From contig JAYMTA010000064.1 in assembly GCA_036897625.1 (NCBI GenBank), positions 1-47,678 on the forward strand: 47,678 bases of DNA, read 5' to 3'. Origin of the DNA: Pelargonium cotyledonis (Eukaryota > Streptophyta > Magnoliopsida > Geraniales > Geraniaceae). The position numbers and the translations under genes are program-made. Below, one piece after another: positions 45,592 through 47,678 of this stretch. The first letter of the stretch is position 1; each line of letters begins with the position of its first letter. The notes beneath the pieces are model-generated. The model made no database searches and was not told the DNA's origin. It was given only the letters and a program-made list of their open reading frames with translations.

Positions 45592-45619
45592 TGAATGAAA
45601 ATTGTGAATTCAGAGCCCC

Positions 45620-46095
45620 AATAGCAAAATTGGCACTCAAATTTTGCATTGGACAGCATTAATCCCCAGAGTAAACAGCCAAAACCCCCAGAAAACGCTA
45701 AACCCACAAAACCCAAACACTCACTGAATCGAATTGAACTAAACTGAAAATGTTAGCTCAAGAAGAGGCAAATTGGCACCAGAATTTCGCATTCCTCAAC
45801 ACAAAAACCAAATACTAAATAAACAGAATAGAACAAAACTGAAATTGTTAGCTCAATATGACGCAAATTGGCACGAGAATCCCCAGACAACCAGCCAAAA
45901 CCCCTAGAAATCTCTAAACTCACGAAACAAAACCAAATTGAGCAGAACTATAATTTATAGTTCAATAAGACGCAAATTGGCAAGCCAATTTCGCAGTGGA
46001 AAATACGAATTGCTAGACCAAACAGCCAATAACCACAAAACCCAAAGGACAGTAACAAAACCCAAAATTGCAAGCTCAAGATGACACAAATTCAG
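45620..46095. repeat. Imperfect tandem array in NTMC2T5 leader
   Basis: The anchor AGCTCAA(T/G)ATGACGCAAATTGGC, in variants, occurs at about 45757, 45850, 45957 and 46074. Each is preceded or followed by CCCCAGA..AAACAGCCAAAACCCC and AAACCCACAAAACCCAA words. There are about four units of 95-140 bp. The array lies between the ATG (45591) and the presumed transcription start near 46200; whether it is exon or intron is not clear, as no convincing donor/acceptor pair was found. Confidence 0.8.
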
Positions 46096-46099
46096 CGAC

Positions 46100-47678
46100 G
46101 GAACAGTCCAAAAACCGAGTCTTTACTCTTTAGTCAGCAAAAGCGTAATCTGGATAGCTTGGGGTGCTGGTGAACTGAAGAGGATTGGAGAAGAATCGAA
46201 AACTCCATTACCCAACAAAGCTACCAAAGAGGAAAGTTCAAAGAGTCTCCGAGATAGTGGAGGAGATTGAATTTGAAGAGTACAGAGCGTGTGATTCAGG
46301 AAATTTGGGGGGAGAGAGAAGAAGTGGGTTCGTTACGTTAGCAATTGGGCCGAAGAGCATTGGTTTTTCTGATATCTTACACATTTTAAGGCCTCAAAAC
46401 GAGGAAGACGTGGATAATAGCTTTTCGTATTTATTTTTCTGAATTTGCAAGAACCTCTATTATTTTTGTGAAATTATCGTTGTGCCCGTAGCTGACAATT
46501 TAAATCTGAATTCGTGGGAACTCAAATTCCGATCCACGTTTTTTGAGTTAAGTTGGACAAACTCTTACAAACCCACACAACTCACATCCTTTTTTAAAAA
46601 GGTTTTGAGTTTAATGCTTGTTTGGTAATTGAAGGAGGTATCGTGTTAAATCCGACCATGGTGACGGAGGAAGGGAATGAATAAAAAAGATAGAGGAAGG
46701 AGACGGATGAAGGACAAATTGGCCTCTTTCCCACTTAACAGATGGATAAATGAACATAATGGACTTTGCGTAGATTAGGGTATTCAAAAAGAAGAGAAAT
46801 AGTTTAAAATATTCAGATGCAAAAAATGTCAAGTTTATGATAATTTCGTGTATTTATCCTTTTTAATATATGAAAAATCATTTAGGCATAAAATTAGTTT
46901 TTGTAAAAAGTAATAGTAATAAAATACACTATCAATGGTGGTAAAAAGAAATCAATACTGAGACACTACATCAACGCTAATTATATAAACTGATATATTT
47001 ATTTGTTTCTTTTCCAATTCGCGTCAATGAAACTAACATAAAATAATTAACGGCACTCAACGTCGTAACAATTTTAGATGTTTTTATAATATTCGAAGGA
47101 CCATATTGGTATAAATTTAATTAAAGTGCTAAAATTGCTGTATCACAATAAGTCGAGGACCAAAATGATAGTTAACCTATTAAATGTTGTTTGGGTACAT
47201 TAGTAGTTAACGCAAAGCATGAGGGTGTGTGTGTAAATTAATTTTTATACACTCGTGGTCGGAGCCGACCCCTCGAAGTCAGGTGCGAAGAGTAAACGAC
47301 GGCCCATTTTAAAAAGGCAAATTTATGGGCCCCATGATTCGTGGACACAATTTAAGCACCGACCCATGAAGCCTATTTTTCCTAAAAAGGAAATAAAGAG
47401 AGACAAAAATCAAATAAACATTTCACAGACTAGACATGACGTCACCACGTCATGTAAACATTTCCACGTGAATTTCAACCACTAACTTGCGGTTCATGGC
47501 ACTGTCTCGCTAGAGACCAAACCAAGTTAGAACTCAATCACCTTCTAAATAAAAAGAGGTAACTATAATATCAATCTCGAGTTGTCGTCTCCGCATACTA
47601 GCGCTCATCTGAACTTGCATGTTAGCTCTCCTCTCCTTCTCGGCCTTCAACCCACACTCCAGTAGGGTATTCTTCTCA
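46100..47678. other. Right-hand spacer, NTMC2T5 promoter side
   Basis: Starts with NTMC2T5 leader sequence. A repeat-like patch at about 46490-46620 begins GTAGCTGACAATTTAAATC, and a GGACCAAAATGATAGTTAAC-type fragment lies near 47150. The last ~100 bp become CT-rich (TCTCCTCTCCTTCTCGG) and could be the leader of a gene beyond the window, with TAAATAAAAAG at about 47548 as a possible TATA-like word. An 85-codon plus ORF at 46185-46442 shows no protein family signal. Confidence 0.4.

Noticed and set aside
46185-46442. 85-codon plus-strand ORF
   Set aside because: It overlaps the presumed NTMC2T5 leader and promoter antisense; no family motif, and low-complexity Glu/Arg content explains the open frame.

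Overview
This window looks like nuclear DNA from a flowering plant, most likely a eudicot. It is AT-rich. All seven genes encode conserved plant housekeeping proteins split by GT-AG introns. Introns and spacers carry small non-autonomous transposons of the Stowaway/mariner, hAT and Helitron types seen in dicots. I cannot name the species. No bacterial, viral or plasmid gene system is present, apart from one coding-free LTR fossil at the left edge. Exon boundaries were placed by hand from splice consensus and protein similarity recalled from memory. Every model was checked for an unbroken frame, so expect errors of 1-2 bases.

Layout, left to right: LTR fossil (53-757); alanyl-tRNA synthetase, 23 coding exons, minus (1027-12100); a 2.3 kb spacer with a Helitron-like 3' end; a DHHC protein S-acyltransferase, plus (14856-18657); a YGGT/YlmG-family plastid protein most like CCB3, plus (19512-22102); the Fe-S assembly protein DRE2/anamorsin, minus (23087-26971); a DUF177/YceD plastid rRNA-accumulation-type protein, minus (27890-29946, probable leader exon near 32.1 kb); the sterol reductase DWF1/DIMINUTO, minus (33205-35454, leader exon near 37.9 kb); the SMP-C2 lipid-binding membrane protein NTMC2T5, minus (40868-45591); and a 1.5 kb right-hand spacer. 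The genes act in unrelated processes (translation, palmitoylation, cytochrome b6f assembly, cytosolic Fe-S assembly, plastid ribosome biogenesis, brassinosteroid synthesis, membrane lipid transfer). They are neighbours, not an operon. The DUF177-DWF1-NTMC2T5 order matches what I recall from Arabidopsis chromosome 3.

The most distinctive property is structural. Five genes carry, in the first intron or leader, their own imperfect tandem array (units about 90-320 bp), each with a different sequence: AlaRS, CCB3, DUF177, DWF1 and NTMC2T5. The DWF1 array repeatedly copies the exon-1 splice-donor neighbourhood. The phrase GGTT(G/T/C)CTGAGA recurs in the sense orientation in three of the arrays. Other notable points are an AUG-less in-frame presequence-like extension of AlaRS containing tandem ACG codons, a GC-AG intron, a DRE2 exon contributing only the ATG, and a 19-nt micro-exon in NTMC2T5.
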